The notes beneath the pieces are model-generated. The model did no database searches, was not told the origin of the DNA, and saw nothing but the letters and a program-made list of their open reading frames with translations. Of a stretch of DNA of 22,157 nucleotides, positions 1-7,775 are shown piece by piece (positions within the stretch are counted from its first letter, which is position 1; every line of letters begins with the position of its first letter). Source of the stretch: an uncultured Ruminococcus sp. Lineage in GTDB: Bacteria; Bacillota; Clostridia; Oscillospirales; Ruminococcaceae. The translations under genes and the position numbers were made by a program. The stretch is taken from the NCBI GenBank assembly GCA_937926145.1, contig CALANW010000038.1, positions 1-22,157 of the forward strand. Reading direction: 5' to 3'.

Positions 1-4
1 ATAC

Positions 5-33
5 TTAACTTTTTAATAAATATGTGGTATAAT
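5..33 (+). promoter_or_regulatory. Probable sigma-A promoter of the class A PBP gene
   Basis: A -35-like TTAACT (5-10) lies 17 bases before a perfect -10 TATAAT (28-33). The -10 is preceded by TGG, which fits an extended -10. Transcription would start near 40, about 50 bases before the ATG at 92. The -35 matches four of six consensus bases. The window edge hides anything further upstream. Confidence 0.55.
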
Positions 34-91
34 TAGTTATATAAACTTTATTGATCCAGCAACGTTGTTTTTCAGAAAGGATTTTTATAAA

Positions 92-2359
92 ATGGCAAAT
101 CACTACGCTGATGAAAATCAGGAAATTATTTCCGACCAGGAAGATACTTCTGCAAACACATCTCACAATAAAAAATCTAATAAACGTAAAAAGACAAGAT
201 CAAAGAAAAAAATGCATCCTGTCAAAAAGTTCTTTGCAATAATTGGTACTACCCTGCTTTCACTCTTTCTTATAGTTGTTATTTCAGGCTCTATTATTGC
301 TGCGGCGCTGACAGTTTATGTTCTCCAGTTTGCTGATCAGGACGCTGTTGATATTTCGCTGTCTGACCTTGACCTTGATTATACTACTTTTATATACGGC
401 TATGATGAGAATGAATCTCTTGTCGAGCTAAAAAGCATAAGCAGAAACGCTGACCGAATCCCTGTTACGATCGACCAAATTCCTCAGCACGTCCAGGATG
501 CATTTGTTTACATTGAAGATGAAAGATTCTATGAGCACTACGGTGTTGACTGGAAACGTACTTTTACAGCATTTATAAACGAAATTCTTCACATGTGGGG
601 ACGTCAGGGTGCTTCCACGATCACCCAGCAGCTTGTAAAAAACGTTACGGGCGATGCTGATGTTAAATGGGACAGAAAGATCCGTGAAATATTCCGTGCT
701 GCAACGCTTGAAAAATACTGTCCGAAGACGGATATCCTTGAAGCATATCTTAACTATATCGGATTTGGCGGAAGCACCTCAGGTATTGAAGCAGCTTCGC
801 TCAAATATTTTGGAAAAGATGTATCTGAACTTACTATTGCCGAAGGTGCGTGTCTTGCAGGTATCCCTAAAAATCCCGAGGTAAATAATCCGTTCGCTGT
901 TACGGTCAATGCAGACGGAGAAACGGTTTACGGCAAAGATCTCTGCCTCGAACGTCAAAAGCTTGTTCTTGCCGCAATGTACAAAAACGCAGTTATTTCA
1001 AAACGCCAGTACGAAGAAGCATTGAATGAGAAAATCGAGTTTGTTGACCCTAACGCAAAATACGAAAACGGCGAAAATAAAGTTCAGAACTGGTTTGTCG
1101 ATATGGTTATCCGTGACGTTATCCTTGACTTTGAAGATCTTTACGGAATTGATTATGACGAAGCAAGCGATAAGCTCTACAACGGCGGATATGAAATTTA
1201 CACAACTGTTGACATTAAAATGCAGGACGAACTTGAGGCAAAATTCCAAGACTATACCAACTTCTCTCAGAATGTTCTTGTAGACCCTCCGCAGGCAGCT
1301 TTCATTTGTATGGACTATCAGGGAAATATCAAGGCAGTTGTCGGTGGAATCGGCGCAAAATCGGGTTCAAACATCTCTAACAGAGCAACACGAGCTACCC
1401 GTTCTCCGGGTTCATGTATAAAGCCTATAACTTCGTACGGCTATGCAATTGAGAACGACCTGATAACATGGTCATCAGTCTTCACAAACAAACCTGTTAC
1501 TGAAATTCTTGACGAACAAACAGGTCAAAAACGTTCATGGCCTTATAACTATAACTCCAAAACCTATGATTATGCGGGATACTTTACGTTCCAGGCACTC
1601 CAGCGTTCACTCAACACCGTTCCTGCACAGCTTATACAAATGGAAACACCGCAGGCTGTATTCGATTTTCTTCAGAATAAGTTCCAAATAACCACTTTGA
1701 CCGCCAGCGATGCTGACCTTGCACCATTGTCAGTTGGTGCTCTTACGAACGGTCTTACGCTTAAAGAGCTTGTTGCCGCATATCAGGTATTTGGAAACGG
1801 CGGTAAATACTATAAGCCGACATCATACACCCAGGTACTCGATTCAAACGGCAAGGTAATTCTTCAGCACAAATACACTCCAATTCAGGCAATAAGCAAG
1901 GAATCAGCCTATGTAATGAACAAGCTTATGCAGACAGTTATTGAAGGTCCTAACGGTACAGGTAGAGCTGCAAAGCTTGCAAATACGCCGCTTATCGGTA
2001 AAACAGGTACATCGCAGGATTGGAAAGACCTTTCTTTCGTAGGCTGTACTCCTGACTACGTCAGCGGTATATGGTATGGTTATGATATTCCTAAAGAAAT
2101 ACCAACAGGCACTTACTACAGCTCATCAACTGTTTGGAAAAATGTATTCGGAGATATCGCCGATGCGGGTCCAACCAAATCATTCCCCGAATGCAGCGAT
2201 GTACAGGAGCTTTATTACTGCACAAAGACAGGTAAACTTGCAAGCGGAACTTGCCCGACATCAAGTGTAGGCTATTATAAGAGCACCAATATCCCCGAAA
2301 TGTGTTCGGGACATCACGATGAAGACAAAAAAGAAGATAAAAAGAGCAAAAACGACTAA
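92..2359 (+). CDS. Class A penicillin-binding protein (PBP1A-type glycosyltransferase/transpeptidase)
   Basis: Bifunctional peptidoglycan synthase that polymerises lipid II and cross-links the stem peptides outside the membrane. I chose the ATG at 92 (755 residues) over an upstream in-frame ATG at 65, because AGAAAGGA (74-81) sits 10 bases before it. A Lys/Arg-rich cytoplasmic tail is followed by one membrane anchor at about residues 47-79. The GT51 domain shows EDERFYEHYG (catalytic Glu about 142), GASTITQQ (about 173-180), the RKIRE motif and KTDILEAYLN. The transpeptidase domain shows SCIK (nucleophile Ser about 441), SLN (about 506-508) and KTGTS (about 637). A Cys-containing tail ends in Lys/Asp-rich residues. 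All catalytic motifs are intact and the length is normal. It is the first gene after its own promoter and is followed by a hairpin and the methyltransferase gene. Which PBP1A paralogue it is cannot be told from the sequence alone. Confidence 0.95.
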   Translation: MANHYADENQEIISDQEDTSANTSHNKKSNKRKKTRSKKKMHPVKKFFAIIGTTLLSLFLIVVISGSIIAAALTVYVLQFADQDAVDISLSDLDLDYTTFIYGYDENESLVELKSISRNADRIPVTIDQIPQHVQDAFVYIEDERFYEHYGVDWKRTFTAFINEILHMWGRQGASTITQQLVKNVTGDADVKWDRKIREIFRAATLEKYCPKTDILEAYLNYIGFGGSTSGIEAASLKYFGKDVSELTIAEGACLAGIPKNPEVNNPFAVTVNADGETVYGKDLCLERQKLVLAAMYKNAVISKRQYEEALNEKIEFVDPNAKYENGENKVQNWFVDMVIRDVILDFEDLYGIDYDEASDKLYNGGYEIYTTVDIKMQDELEAKFQDYTNFSQNVLVDPPQAAFICMDYQGNIKAVVGGIGAKSGSNISNRATRATRSPGSCIKPITSYGYAIENDLITWSSVFTNKPVTEILDEQTGQKRSWPYNYNSKTYDYAGYFTFQALQRSLNTVPAQLIQMETPQAVFDFLQNKFQITTLTASDADLAPLSVGALTNGLTLKELVAAYQVFGNGGKYYKPTSYTQVLDSNGKVILQHKYTPIQAISKESAYVMNKLMQTVIEGPNGTGRAAKLANTPLIGKTGTSQDWKDLSFVGCTPDYVSGIWYGYDIPKEIPTGTYYSSSTVWKNVFGDIADAGPTKSFPECSDVQELYYCTKTGKLASGTCPTSSVGYYKSTNIPEMCSGHHDEDKKEDKKSKND

Positions 2360-2362
2360 TGG

Positions 2363-2396
2363 ATTAATGGCAGGATAATTTCTGCCATTAATTTTT
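2363..2396 (+). terminator. Hairpin with T-tract after the PBP gene
   Basis: An 11-bp perfect stem (ATTAATGGCAG 2363-2373 with CTGCCATTAAT 2382-2392) has an 8-base loop and is followed by TTTTT. It lies between the PBP stop and the ribosome binding site of the next gene, so it looks like a rho-independent terminator. It may be partial, because no separate promoter for the downstream gene is visible in the 15 bases that follow. Confidence 0.7.
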
Positions 2397-2411
2397 GACT
2401 GAGGAGTAAAT

Positions 2412-3527
2412 ATGAACGAATTAAAACTTGTATGTCCATGCCATTTCGGACTTGAAAGTGTCTTAAAATTTGAAGTTACCAAGATCGGCGGAGAAAACAT
2501 CAATGTGACCGACGGAAGAGTATCATTCACAGGTGATTTTGCTACCCTTGCACGAGCAAATATATGCCTTGCATCGGCAGAAAGAGTTCTTATCGAGCTC
2601 GCTTCATTCAAAGCAACTACATTCGAGGAGCTTTTTCAGGGCGTAAAAGCAATTCCATTTGAAGATTTTATCGGCAAAGATGATGTTTTCCCCGTAAAAG
2701 GCTACTCACTGAATTCAACACTCCACAGCGTTCCCGACTGCCAGTCAATTATAAAAAAAGCTGTTGTTGAGCGTCTGAAAAGCAAATATAATGTAACTTG
2801 GTTCAATGAAACAGGAAATACTTATCAGATACAGTTCAGCATACAAAATGACAATGCTGTTATCTACTTTGATACAACAGGAGCAGGACTTCATAAACGA
2901 GGCTACAGACGTAATTCCAATGCTGCACCTATCAAGGAAACGCTCGCAGCAGGCATAATCGACCTTTCGCACGTTAGAAGCGATTCCATTGTATGTGACC
3001 CATTCTGCGGAAGCGGAACTCTTATAATCGAAGCGGCATACAAGGCTCTTAACATTGCCCCTGGTCTGAAGCGCCATTTTGCAGCTGAAAAATGGGACAT
3101 TATCGCCCCTAAGATATGGGAAAATGTTCGTGCAGATGCTCTTGATGCTATCAGAAAAGATACTGATTTCTTCGCCTACGGTTATGACATTGACCCTGAA
3201 GCTGTTGCTCTTACGCAGGAAAACTGCCGAAAAGCTGGAATACAGAAACGCGTTAAAATTGAGCAGGCAGATATAAGAAGCTATGTAAATGAACCAAACA
3301 CGATCACAATATGCAATCCTCCATACGGTGAAAGAATGCTTGAGATCAAAGAAGCCGAGGAACTTTACAAAATAATGGGACAGCGATTCAAAGCCAACTC
3401 CGAAGCTCCTGCCTTTGTTATTGCTCCGCACGAACAGTTTGAACAGTTCTTCGGAAGAAAGGCCGATAAACGCCGCAAGCTTTATAACGGAATGATAAAA
3501 TGTCAGCTTTATATGTATTTCAAATAA
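2412..3527 (+). CDS. THUMP-domain class I rRNA methyltransferase (RlmL/YpsC family)
   Basis: SAM-dependent RNA methyltransferase of the RlmL N-terminal/YpsC type, expected to make N2-methylguanine in 23S rRNA. Start: GAGGAG (2401-2406) lies 5 bases before ATG. Of 371 residues, about 1-160 form the N-terminal substrate-binding part, including the THUMP region. The Rossmann methyltransferase follows, with motif I DPFCGSG (196-202), an acidic pair around YDIDPEA (258-264) that would bind SAM, and the catalytic NPPY (302-305) typical of N-methyltransferases acting on exocyclic amines. The E. coli RlmL also has an RlmK half; this protein has only the RlmL half, as is usual in Firmicutes. It may be wrongly labelled as an N6-adenine-specific DNA methylase in databases. 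The exact target base is inferred from the family. Confidence 0.9.
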   Translation: MNELKLVCPCHFGLESVLKFEVTKIGGENINVTDGRVSFTGDFATLARANICLASAERVLIELASFKATTFEELFQGVKAIPFEDFIGKDDVFPVKGYSLNSTLHSVPDCQSIIKKAVVERLKSKYNVTWFNETGNTYQIQFSIQNDNAVIYFDTTGAGLHKRGYRRNSNAAPIKETLAAGIIDLSHVRSDSIVCDPFCGSGTLIIEAAYKALNIAPGLKRHFAAEKWDIIAPKIWENVRADALDAIRKDTDFFAYGYDIDPEAVALTQENCRKAGIQKRVKIEQADIRSYVNEPNTITICNPPYGERMLEIKEAEELYKIMGQRFKANSEAPAFVIAPHEQFEQFFGRKADKRRKLYNGMIKCQLYMYFK

Positions 3528-3530
3528 TAC

Positions 3531-3567
3531 AAAAGCTCCTGTTACTGATTCGGTAACAGGAGCTTTT
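3531..3567. terminator. Bidirectional rho-independent terminator between convergent operons
   Basis: A perfect 15-bp stem (AAAAGCTCCTGTTAC 3531-3545 with its complement 3553-3567) encloses a 7-base loop. The A/T ends supply a T-run on both strands. It sits exactly between the stop of the rRNA methyltransferase (3527) and the stop of the converging glycosidase-like gene (3569), so it can serve both transcripts. Confidence 0.92.
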
Positions 3568-3568
3568 A

Positions 3569-4798
3569 TTACTTTACAAAATATGATTCAAAATCTTCGC
3601 CTATTATCTCTGCAATAAGGCTGTCGTAATCAGCATGATTTGAACCGCTTTCGGTAATTACGGGAATTACCGAAATTTCAGTTCCGCATTGTCCCTTGAT
3701 GATCTCAAAAGCAGTTTTGAATTTGCTGCTTGAATCAAGCTCGCTGAATACTATTTCATTGTTATTGTAAACAACACTTTCGGTAAATTCAGCAGGATCA
3801 AAATCAATAAGAAGTGTATATCCGCTCAACTCACTCGGCTTGAATATCTCAGCTCTGCCATAGATAATATCGGCTGCATTTGTTCGTATAAATGTTTTCG
3901 TATTATGCTCATTTGCAGCAGTCTGAACAATATTAGCAAGCTCAATAAGAGCTTTATATCTGTTTGCATCTTTTACGGTATCGCCGAGAAGATTAAGGTC
4001 GGAATTTCTGAATGTCGGGAATGTCAATCCGCTTACAGTGATATAGTCAAAACCTGCTGTTGAAACCTCATTGGCCATAAATCTGACCATTTCCTTGGTA
4101 TCATCATCAAACGGTGAAAGCCATGGTTTACCACCCTTATCCGCCGCTGTATCAAGCCATGTCGAGCCGTCAAGAGCATGATAAGAGCCGTCACGATACT
4201 CACCGTATCGATTGTTATCCTCAAGGATATTCAATTCAGCTATCATCTTCAATCCGCTGTTCTTTATCAAAGATGCGATCTGCTGAATTGGCATATTTCC
4301 TACAACAGCATTTTCATCTGACTTTGCCATTGTCGAAGCAGTACTATAATATATTTTTCCGCCTTTAGCTTTCAAAGTGACCGATACTGCCGTATATCCG
4401 TCAGCTTTTACCTGATCGAGCAATGCAGAAAATTGTGATGGATCACTTAAAGCATTTTCCGGAAGCATATATGCCGTTAATCCGTTTGTATTAATTATTT
4501 CATCGGTAGAAGTCACAGTTTCACTCGGCTTAGCAGTCACCTCTGGGCTGTCCTCGTTTGTGTTCGATGTTCCGGTAACCTCAGAGGTCACAGCAGGCGG
4601 TGTCCAAGGTTCTTCCACATTATCCGTATTTTCATTTTCCTTGTTCAAATAATTCAATATCGGCTTGCCAACGCTGTATCCAACAAAAACAAGTGCCGCT
4701 ATAACTATCAATCCCAACAGAACGCGAAGCGCCCTTTTGAGCCTCTTCTTTTTTTCATAAGAATTGGTACGATAAACTTTTCTGCCTTTTTTTGACAT
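3569..4798 (-). CDS. Membrane-anchored glycosidase-like TIM-barrel protein (DUF4015-like, possibly catalytically inactive)
   Basis: Protein of 409 residues with a Lys/Arg-rich cytoplasmic tail, one membrane segment at about residues 24-46 and a Thr/Ser/Glu/Pro-rich linker (about 55-105), so the C-terminal domain should lie outside the cell. The domain from about 106 on has the pattern of the putative glycoside hydrolase family DUF4015: an opening beta strand, a segment on growing ignorance of a peptide path (QVKADGYTAVSVTLKAKGGK), a SGLKMIAELNI strand, and WLSPF followed by GFDYITVSGLTFP. In DUF4015 proteins I remember the last strand as FDxIxxDYxRFP; here the Asp and Arg are replaced. Start ATG has AAAGGA 11 bases upstream. 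It is the last gene of the rpe-rnfDEA-like operon, 21 bases after the RnfA-like gene. The family is assigned from memory of motifs; its substrate is unknown, and it may be a binding protein rather than an enzyme. Confidence 0.65.
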   Translation of the reverse strand: MSKKGRKVYRTNSYEKKKRLKRALRVLLGLIVIAALVFVGYSVGKPILNYLNKENENTDNVEEPWTPPAVTSEVTGTSNTNEDSPEVTAKPSETVTSTDEIINTNGLTAYMLPENALSDPSQFSALLDQVKADGYTAVSVTLKAKGGKIYYSTASTMAKSDENAVVGNMPIQQIASLIKNSGLKMIAELNILEDNNRYGEYRDGSYHALDGSTWLDTAADKGGKPWLSPFDDDTKEMVRFMANEVSTAGFDYITVSGLTFPTFRNSDLNLLGDTVKDANRYKALIELANIVQTAANEHNTKTFIRTNAADIIYGRAEIFKPSELSGYTLLIDFDPAEFTESVVYNNNEIVFSELDSSSKFKTAFEIIKGQCGTEISVIPVITESGSNHADYDSLIAEIIGEDFESYFVK

Positions 4799-4819
4799 TA
4801 TATCCGTCCTTTCGTATAA

Positions 4820-5425
4820 TTATCTAACTGTCGTAGATGCAAGTCCGTAAAACGCCATACTTATTATGCCGATATATATCAGCGTCAAAGGATAACCTCG
4901 AAAGCAGTATGGAACAGACGCATCATGAAGTCTGTCATAAACAATTGCTGTTATATATATAGCAAACATAAACCCAAGACCTGTGCCAATACCTCTGAAA
5001 ATATATTCAGACAGCATCGTACAGTTCTGTGAATTAAGGAACATCGCTCCGAGAATAGCGCAGTTCAGCGCCGAAAGATGTATGAATTTTTTTATTTTCA
5101 GGAACTTCTTATTGAAAAATTTCCAAAGAATAAGAAGTGTTATAATATAAACAATTCCAAGTATCGCAACATAAACAAACGGCTGATAAATATATGCCTG
5201 TTCATTTTTTATATCTGATCCAAGAAGGAATTTGTCAGCAAAAAAGCCTAAAAAGCCTGTTACAACAGAGAAATACACAGCACATAAGCCAAATCCGAAA
5301 ATGTTTTTTCTGTTTCGTGAAACGGAAATGAGTGTACTTGTGTCAATAGCCCTTGTAAATACCGTGTTTTCAACAAAGATCAATACAAGCGATATTGAAA
5401 TAAGTCTGAATAATTCTGATATCAC
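4820..5425 (-). CDS. RnfA/NqrE-like integral membrane protein lacking one cluster cysteine
   Basis: Six-helix membrane protein of 201 residues in the RnfA/RnfE/NqrD/NqrE family. Start is GTG at 5425 with a strong AAGGAGG 7 bases upstream. VEN followed 15 residues on by SVS aligns without gaps to the RnfA/NqrE half-helix motif (V-N/E-N...F-L-G-x-C...V-S). In that alignment the conserved Cys is Ser30 (codon AGT, 5336-5338). The second motif, NCAILG, keeps Cys122. In working Rnf and Nqr complexes RnfA and RnfE together hold a membrane [2Fe-2S] cluster with two Cys each, so this pair could not build it in the known way. It follows the RnfE-like gene by 15 bases and precedes the glycosidase-like gene. 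RnfB, which normally follows RnfA, is absent. Family membership is fairly sure, function unknown. Confidence 0.85.
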   Translation of the reverse strand: MISELFRLISISLVLIFVENTVFTRAIDTSTLISVSRNRKNIFGFGLCAVYFSVVTGFLGFFADKFLLGSDIKNEQAYIYQPFVYVAILGIVYIITLLILWKFFNKKFLKIKKFIHLSALNCAILGAMFLNSQNCTMLSEYIFRGIGTGLGFMFAIYITAIVYDRLHDASVPYCFRGYPLTLIYIGIISMAFYGLASTTVR

Positions 5426-5440
5426 AAGCCTACCTCCTTT

Positions 5441-6058
5441 TTAATTGCTGACCTTCTTTATCAAAAGTAAAATTCCGCGCAATGCTGCCGCAAATATACC
5501 GAGAAGAATAAATCCTCCGAACGGCTGATAAAATGCTTTGAACAGCATCGGCAGAGTTATCACGTTTTCGTTTATCTCTCCCGTAGATATTATCTCTCTT
5601 ATCAATCCGAAAATCAATACAACAATATCATATCCAATGATGCCCAATATCAGATCAAGCACCATTCTGCTTTTCTTTTCTGTCATAAAAGCCGTATCCG
5701 AATGGAAAATAATGAATGAATTTGTAATAAGAAGAGGAAAATATATCCCCATATTCTGCAACGCCTGCGGAAACAGTGAGGAAATTATTATCGCCGTCGG
5801 AACATAAACAAGCGCACCGATCGCAATATAAACAATTACCCTAACTGTATATACTAACCTCTGCGGAATAAACGATGACAGAAGCATCGTAAAGAAAGTT
5901 ATCACAGAAAAAGTGAGCGCAAGTATTGCCGCATTTTTTAATGTGTTTGCTATAACTATAACAGGCGCGATCGCTGTTCCAAGCACAAGAACAAGATTGT
6001 TCCGCACCATGGCATTATATATCACAGAACCCAGTGATTCTTTTTTTCGGTTATTCAT
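5441..6058 (-). CDS. RnfE/NqrD-like integral membrane protein lacking both cluster cysteines
   Basis: Six-helix membrane protein of 205 residues, paralogous to the RnfA-like neighbour. The ATG overlaps the end of the RnfD-like gene by 8 bases, which suggests translational coupling; no strong separate ribosome binding site is visible. NAMVRNNLVLVLGTAIAP (15-32) aligns without gaps to the RnfE segment N-G-L-x-x-E-N-P-V-x-V-x-x-L-G-L-C-P, which puts Ala31 at the cluster Cys. The second motif, GIFIPLIxxNC in RnfE, is GIYFPLLITNS here, so the second Cys is Ser114. The rest of the fold, including RKFIP-like SFIPQRL and the C-terminal PFGGFILLG segment (typically PPGAFxxLG), is kept. The membrane fold is preserved while redox ligands are gone, which points to selection for something other than electron transfer. 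Which RnfA/E paralogue is which is judged from gene order and motifs. Confidence 0.85.
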   Translation of the reverse strand: MNNRKKESLGSVIYNAMVRNNLVLVLGTAIAPVIVIANTLKNAAILALTFSVITFFTMLLSSFIPQRLVYTVRVIVYIAIGALVYVPTAIIISSLFPQALQNMGIYFPLLITNSFIIFHSDTAFMTEKKSRMVLDLILGIIGYDIVVLIFGLIREIISTGEINENVITLPMLFKAFYQPFGGFILLGIFAAALRGILLLIKKVSN

Positions 6059-7055
6059 TGCTCAGACCGCTTTCATCAGTTTCTTTAGTCTTTTCTGCTG
6101 CCACAGCTCTTTTCTTCTTTGCATCGGAAATTATCTTAGCAAAAGAAAGCATCTTTCTGTCAAGTTCAATTCCGAATGGTGCGGCAATTACCACTGCATA
6201 AATTATTGGATTTTCCGCTCCTGCATAGAATCTGAAAATAAGCGTCAAAAATCCCGTGATAAGTCCGAGAATAAGCCTTGACGACCTTGTCTTCGGCATT
6301 GTACGATAATCACACGAAAGAAATATCATTCCGAATATCATCATACCACTGCAAAGCACGGATAAAGTATATTTCGTGTCAAATCCGCAGTAAATAAGCG
6401 TTCCGATAACAACTACAGCGAACTGCGAGCAAAATGAGATAGCAGATATAGAGCGGCGAAGCATAAGAAAAATCGCCGTAATTATGAACAGAATTATAAA
6501 TCCTGTACCCATAGGTCCGCAGAATTTACCGACCAAAAGATCAATTATTGAACTTGAAGCCGCATCATTAGACAAAGCTACACTCTTTGACATTGACTGA
6601 AATAACGGTGTATTCAGCATTTCTTCCGATGAAAGACTCAAATGCACAGCAGGACGCGGATAGTTCAGCATCTCCGTTGGGAAGCATATCGAACTGAACA
6701 AAAACGAAACTGCAGCACCGTTGAATATCTCGTTTCCCCTGCCGCCGAATGCGTGTTTACAGATAATTATTGCAAACAGATCAGCCGTCACTACCGCATA
6801 AAACGGCACAGCGGCAGACATCATCAAAGCTATCGTCAAACCTGTGACGATAGTTGAGATTTCAGCCTTTACCCTTACCCTGCCTCTTAGTTTATAGCAT
6901 ATCATATCCGTCAGCAAACATACAGCAACAGAAACAATAATTATCATCGCTGCTCTTATGCCGTAATAATATACCGCAATTACAGCAGGAATAAGCAAAG
7001 CTATGAGCATATCTGCCGAAATCAAATTATCCGATTTTGAATTTATACGCTCCAT
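6051..7055 (-). CDS. RnfD/NqrB-like integral membrane protein with degenerate flavin site
   Basis: Protein of 334 residues with about nine or ten hydrophobic segments, in the RnfD/NqrB family. Recognisable landmarks are STIVTGLTIAL (68-77; family VVTGLLLAL), KHAFGGRGNEIFNGAA (100-115; family KHxFGGxGxNxFNPAA, with Pro now Gly), the LLVGKFCGPMGTG loop (173-185) and SCDYRTMPKTRSSR (247-260; family ATDxxTSPxTxxG). RnfD normally carries FMN on a Thr in a D-x-x-[ST]-[GS]-A-T motif. Here the matching stretch reads DAASSSI (164-170), so Ile replaces the acceptor Thr, unless a nearby Ser is used. The C-terminal tail is charged and cytoplasmic. The gene starts 7 bases after the rpe stop and overlaps the RnfE-like gene. 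RnfC, which usually precedes RnfD, is absent; rpe takes its place. The family is clear, the function unknown. Confidence 0.85.
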   Translation of the reverse strand: MERINSKSDNLISADMLIALLIPAVIAVYYYGIRAAMIIIVSVAVCLLTDMICYKLRGRVRVKAEISTIVTGLTIALMMSAAVPFYAVVTADLFAIIICKHAFGGRGNEIFNGAAVSFLFSSICFPTEMLNYPRPAVHLSLSSEEMLNTPLFQSMSKSVALSNDAASSSIIDLLVGKFCGPMGTGFIILFIITAIFLMLRRSISAISFCSQFAVVVIGTLIYCGFDTKYTLSVLCSGMMIFGMIFLSCDYRTMPKTRSSRLILGLITGFLTLIFRFYAGAENPIIYAVVIAAPFGIELDRKMLSFAKIISDAKKKRAVAAEKTKETDESGLSNE

Positions 7056-7062
7056 AACAAAG

Positions 7063-7710
7063 TCAATCTCTCAATAATTCAACAGCTTTTTTCATATCCT
7101 CCGCACCGAAAAGATATGAACCTGCAACAAGAATGCTTGCGCCGTTCTCTTTGACCTTTGGAGCTGTCTTATCATTTATTCCGCCGTCAACTTGAATAGG
7201 GACAGTCATATTGCGCTTGTCCAATTCGCCTTTAAGTTCTGCTATCTTATCAAGCGTTTCGTTGATGAAGCCTTGTCCGCCGAAACCTGGTTCAACTGTC
7301 ATAACAAGTATCATATCTATCTTATCCAAATAAGGATAAAGTACCGAAACGGGAGTATTCGGCTTAACGGAAACACCTGCTTTTTTACCATAAGAATGAA
7401 TAAGGTCAATGACCTCTCCGCAGTCCGAGCCTGCCTCGTAATGGAAAGTAATGATATCAGCGCCCGATTCGGCAAACTGCTTGATATACTTTATAGGGTC
7501 AACTATCATAAGATGTACATCAAGAACGATATCAGTAACCTTTGAAACGGACTTCAGTACAGGAATTCCGTAACTGATATTATTTACAAAAACACCGTCC
7601 ATAACATCAAAATGTATGTAGTCGCAGCCTGCCTTTTCCGCACGTTTGATATCACGTTCGAGATTGCAGAGATCCGCACTTAGAATTGAAGCTGAAATAA
7701 TCGTATCCAC
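7063..7710 (-). CDS. rpe: Ribulose-phosphate 3-epimerase
   Basis: Interconverts ribulose 5-phosphate and xylulose 5-phosphate in the pentose phosphate pathway. I place the start at GTG 7710 (215 residues), because AAGGAGA (7717-7723) lies 6 bases upstream and the product then begins directly with the family motif SASILSADL. An in-frame ATG at 7737 lies upstream of that binding site and is less likely. Family signatures are present: HFDVMDGVFVNN, DVHLMI, the catalytic ITFHYE, VMTVEPGFGGQ and VDGGIN near the C-terminus. The metal-binding His and Asp residues seem intact and the length is normal. It is the first gene of the operon and is 7 bases from the RnfD-like gene. Nothing in its sequence links it to the membrane genes beyond shared transcription. 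Confidence 0.95.
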   Translation of the reverse strand: MDTIISASILSADLCNLERDIKRAEKAGCDYIHFDVMDGVFVNNISYGIPVLKSVSKVTDIVLDVHLMIVDPIKYIKQFAESGADIITFHYEAGSDCGEVIDLIHSYGKKAGVSVKPNTPVSVLYPYLDKIDMILVMTVEPGFGGQGFINETLDKIAELKGELDKRNMTVPIQVDGGINDKTAPKVKENGASILVAGSYLFGAEDMKKAVELLRD

Positions 7711-7746
7711 AATAAATCTCCTTGAAAACATAATCATTCATTTAAC

Positions 7747-7775
7747 ATTATATATCATTGTCAAAAAAAAATCAA
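7747..7775 (-). promoter_or_regulatory. Probable promoter of the rpe-rnfDEA-like operon
   Basis: On the minus strand TTGATT (7770-7775) lies 17 bases before TATAAT (7747-7752). Transcription would begin near 7740, about 30 bases before the GTG start of rpe. The -35 overlaps the end of the upstream terminator stem and the spacer contains its T-tract. The -10 is perfect, and the -35 matches four of six consensus bases. Confidence 0.5.

Noticed and set aside
65..91. Upstream in-frame ATG for the PBP gene
   Set aside because: It lies before the ribosome binding site AGAAAGGA (74-81), which points to the ATG at 92.
2745..3431. Open frame of 228 codons on the minus strand inside the rRNA methyltransferase gene
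   Set aside because: Antisense shadow of a gene with full family motifs; no ribosome binding site and no recognisable domain.
7711..7737. Upstream ATG for rpe
   Set aside because: The strong AAGGAGA lies between this ATG and GTG 7710, and the family begins right after GTG.
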